From: Acidobacteriaceae bacterium
Lineage (GTDB): Bacteria; Acidobacteriota; Terriglobia; Terriglobales; SbA1
Assembly (NCBI GenBank): GCA_003136335.1
Contig: PLEA01000289.1
Span: 1 to 7,842, forward strand
DNA: 7,842 nucleotides
Direction: 5' to 3'
The notes beneath the pieces were generated by a model, which worked only from the letters and a program-made list of their open reading frames with translations, was not told the origin of the DNA and did not search any database. Within the stretch, counting starts at the first letter, position 1; each line of letters starts with the position of its first letter. Below, one piece after another: positions 6,491-7,842 of this stretch. The position numbers and the translations under genes are program-made.

Positions 6491-6612
6491 CGTCCACGCG
6501 GGACTGGGTTCCTCTTTTTCCCCTTACCCCGGACTTACGTCCGGGGCTAATGCATGGCGCCACTTCGCGGCTAGTGGTACGCGGATTTCGCCGCACCGCT
6601 TTCCTCGGAATT
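6491..6612 (+). repeat. hairpin repeat module 3
   Basis: Same layout and direction as the modules at 4926 and 5026. First stem GTCC...GGAC (6492-6504), main stem CCCCGGAC-TTAC-GTCCGGGG (6527-6546), third stem around GCCACTTCGCGGC (one mismatch), fourth stem GCGG/CCGC near 6581-6594, and a tail ACCGCTTTCCTCGGAATT. It occupies most of the gap between the rodZ start and the stop of the small secreted gene at 6623, that is, downstream of the latter in its transcription direction. Confidence 0.8.
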
Positions 6613-6622
6613 TTGTTCACGC

Positions 6623-7045
6623 TTAAGGCTTTTTGCGCAGGGCTACGGTGAACTGCGCTTTGCAGGTGATGGCGGGGTCGTCGAAGGCTTCGGCGGTGCG
6701 GTCGCTTTCGGAGGCCTCGAAGTAAAGGCCGCGCTTGAGGCGGTCGGGGAGGCCGGTGAAGCGGGCTTTGCCGGCGGAGTTGGTGCCGACTTCGAGGTCG
6801 AGCTTGTGGGCGCTCATGAATCCGTAAGCGATGTGGACCTTGATTTGGGCGGCGTAGACGGGGGCGCCGGCGGCGTCGGTGACGGTGAAGTCGGCGGAGC
6901 AGGGGCCGATTGCTCCATCCACTACTGGAATCGACTTGGGATCCGGGGATGGCGCGGTGGTGGTTTGTGAAAAGGCCGAGATCGATAGCGCGACAGCTAA
7001 GAGAGTTAGCGGCAGGGCGAGGGTTCTGAGTTTGTTCTTATTCAT
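6623..7045 (-). CDS. small secreted protein with transthyretin/carboxypeptidase-regulatory-like domain
   Basis: 140 residues from ATG 7045-7043. An N-terminal signal peptide is clear: MNKNKLRTLALPLTLLAVAL followed by SISAFSQ, with cleavage likely near residue 26. After a short Thr/Pro linker, residues about 47-136 look like a single beta-sandwich. They contain FTVTDAAGAPVYAAQIKV (53-70), GTNSAGKARFTGLPDRLKRG (87-106) and a final strand KAQFTVAL (129-136), the pattern of carboxypeptidase-regulatory/transthyretin-like domains. C49 and C128 lie near the start and end of the domain and could form a disulfide in the periplasm. Start choice: GAGG lies 6 nt before this ATG; an ATG at 7051 and a TTG at 7057 sit too close to or upstream of that site. 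No function can be assigned. Confidence 0.75.
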   Translation of the reverse strand: MNKNKLRTLALPLTLLAVALSISAFSQTTTAPSPDPKSIPVVDGAIGPCSADFTVTDAAGAPVYAAQIKVHIAYGFMSAHKLDLEVGTNSAGKARFTGLPDRLKRGLYFEASESDRTAEAFDDPAITCKAQFTVALRKKP

Positions 7046-7051
7046 ATTCAT

Positions 7052-7055
7052 CCTC
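7052..7055 (-). promoter_or_regulatory. ribosome binding site fixing the start of the secreted protein
   Basis: Minus-strand GAGG followed by 6 nt (ATGAAT) and ATG at 7045. The spacing fits this ATG and not the one at 7051, which would be only one nucleotide from the site. Confidence 0.6.
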
Positions 7056-7130
7056 AAGTTAAGAATATGCCAGGCGGGCGGGATCGGAAAATCGGCGGAG
7101 AGGGAAAATCAGGAACAAAGTCAACGGCCC

Positions 7131-7173
7131 CGGGCGGGGGCGCCCGCGCCACACTGAGGGGCCCGGAACGGGC
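7131..7173. other. two GC-rich perfect hairpins in a divergent intergenic region
   Basis: CGGGCG-GGGG-CGCCCG (7131-7146) and GCCCG-GAA-CGGGC (7161-7173) lie 15 bp apart, between the minus-strand secreted gene (start 7045) and the plus-strand GAF gene (start 7289). No T-run follows on either strand, so these are not standard terminators. The 243-bp gap also holds the TATAAT promoter at 7214-7243 and, on the minus strand, a TTGACT (7124-7119) that lacks a matching -10. Confidence 0.5.
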
Positions 7174-7213
7174 TCATGTGATTGGCTTTACGGGTACTAG
7201 TTACCAACGGTCA

Positions 7214-7243
7214 TTGCGAGTGTACGAAAGTGACGCATATAAT
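7214..7243 (+). promoter_or_regulatory. candidate sigma-70 promoter for the GAF-domain gene
   Basis: An exact TATAAT (7238-7243) is preceded, after an 18-nt spacer, by TTGCGA (7214-7219, 4/6 to the -35). Transcription would begin near 7250, leaving a leader of about 39 nt before the ATG at 7289. This is the best -10 in the window. Confidence 0.55.
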
Positions 7244-7288
7244 TTTTGAACACCCATCCGAGGTAGCGAGGGACTACGGAATTTCTGC

Positions 7289-7842
7289 ATGCCTGAGGCC
7301 GGCACTCAATTGACGCGGCAGAATGAAGAACTGACGATCTTTCACGACGTGGCCAAGGCGCTGACGTCATCGCTGGATCTCGACTCTATTCTGCAGACCA
7401 TCATGGAGAAGATGGCGGAATATTTTCGCCCGGATACGTGGTCGCTGCTAATGGTGGACGAAGGGCGCGACGAACTCTACTTTGCCATCGCGGTGGGAGA
7501 CAAGGCCGAGGCGCTGAAAAGTGTGCGGCTGAAAATGGGTGAGGGGATTGCGGGGTGGGTGGCAAAACACGGGGAGTCGCGAATTGTGCCGGATGTGCGC
7601 ACGGACCCTGTCTTTGCAAGCCGCGTGGATGACGCCACCAAGTGGGAGACACGATCGGTGATCTGCGTGCCGCTGCGGTCGAAGCTGCGCGTTCTGGGCG
7701 TGATCCAACTGGTCAATGTGGACCTGGAGCGGTTCAAGGATGCGGAGCTGTTCTTTCTGCAGTCGCTGTGCGACTACGCGGCGATTGCCATTGAGAACGC
7801 GCGCTGGGTGGAGAAGATACAGGAACTGACCATCACCGACGA
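7289..7842 (+). CDS. GAF-domain signalling protein, probable GAF-GGDEF diguanylate cyclase (partial, runs off right edge)
   Basis: 184 complete codons are visible and the frame is open at the edge. Residues about 13-172 form one GAF domain: a leading helix ELTIFHDVAKALTSSLDLDS (14-33), strand WSLLMVDE (51-58), the typical loop MGEGIAGWVAKHGESRIVPD (83-102), VICVPLRSKLRVLGVIQLVN (124-143) and the closing helix FLQSLCDYAAIAIENARWVE (156-175). The domain runs into a connecting helix and ELTITD at the edge, which is how GGDEF domains usually begin after a GAF. c-di-GMP synthesis is therefore a likely output, but the GGDEF motif itself is outside the window; a histidine kinase or other output cannot be ruled out. 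The start is supported by an upstream in-frame TGA with no other start codon between; the Shine-Dalgarno is weak. It is transcribed away from the secreted-protein gene. Confidence 0.85.
   Translation, partial: MPEAGTQLTRQNEELTIFHDVAKALTSSLDLDSILQTIMEKMAEYFRPDTWSLLMVDEGRDELYFAIAVGDKAEALKSVRLKMGEGIAGWVAKHGESRIVPDVRTDPVFASRVDDATKWETRSVICVPLRSKLRVLGVIQLVNVDLERFKDAELFFLQSLCDYAAIAIENARWVEKIQELTITD

Noticed and set aside
6354..6620. 88-codon open frame on the minus strand
   Set aside because: It translates repeat module 3 and yields the same PGRKSGV peptide as the frame across module 2, so the shared peptide reflects the DNA repeat, not a protein family.

Overview
The window looks like ordinary chromosome from a GC-rich member of the Acidobacteriota (Terriglobia/Koribacter-like). 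This rests on protein character, the intergenic repeat families and codon use. It is an inference from recalled families, not a database result. I see no phage, transposase, CRISPR, toxin-antitoxin, defence or biosynthetic cluster, and nothing I would call a new multi-gene system.

Layout. Positions 1-1091 (minus) hold the N-terminal part of the DNA translocase FtsK, running off the left edge, with a plausible promoter at 1156-1184. Upstream of it on the same strand is uppP (1261-2154, undecaprenyl-diphosphatase, TTG start). Further upstream is a secreted protein with an SH3-like N-terminal domain and TPR-like helices (2323-3288), which follows a threonine/serine dehydratase of the PLP fold-II family (3332-4297) by 43 bp. 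A 366-bp gap (4298-4663) has no convincing gene but contains overlapping inverted repeats. It leads to a small plus-strand gene (4664-4885) with a CxxC...HxC putative zinc-binding motif and a strong Shine-Dalgarno.

Positions 4886-5172 are filled by two hairpin-rich repeat modules. Then come a RodZ-like membrane protein (5173-6357, minus), a third repeat module (6491-6612) and a small secreted protein with a transthyretin/carboxypeptidase-regulatory-like domain (6623-7045, minus). After a divergent intergenic region with GC-rich hairpins and a TATAAT promoter, a GAF-domain protein starts on the plus strand (7289 to the right edge). Its last visible residues suggest a GGDEF diguanylate cyclase domain follows.

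How the genes fit together. FtsK (chromosome segregation at division), UppP (carrier-lipid recycling for peptidoglycan) and RodZ (rod-shape/MreB scaffold) are all cell-envelope and division functions, but they are not one tight operon. The points most worth a second look are the three repeat modules that keep the same hairpin order and spacing while their stem sequences change, the small CxxC protein, and the structured gap upstream of it.
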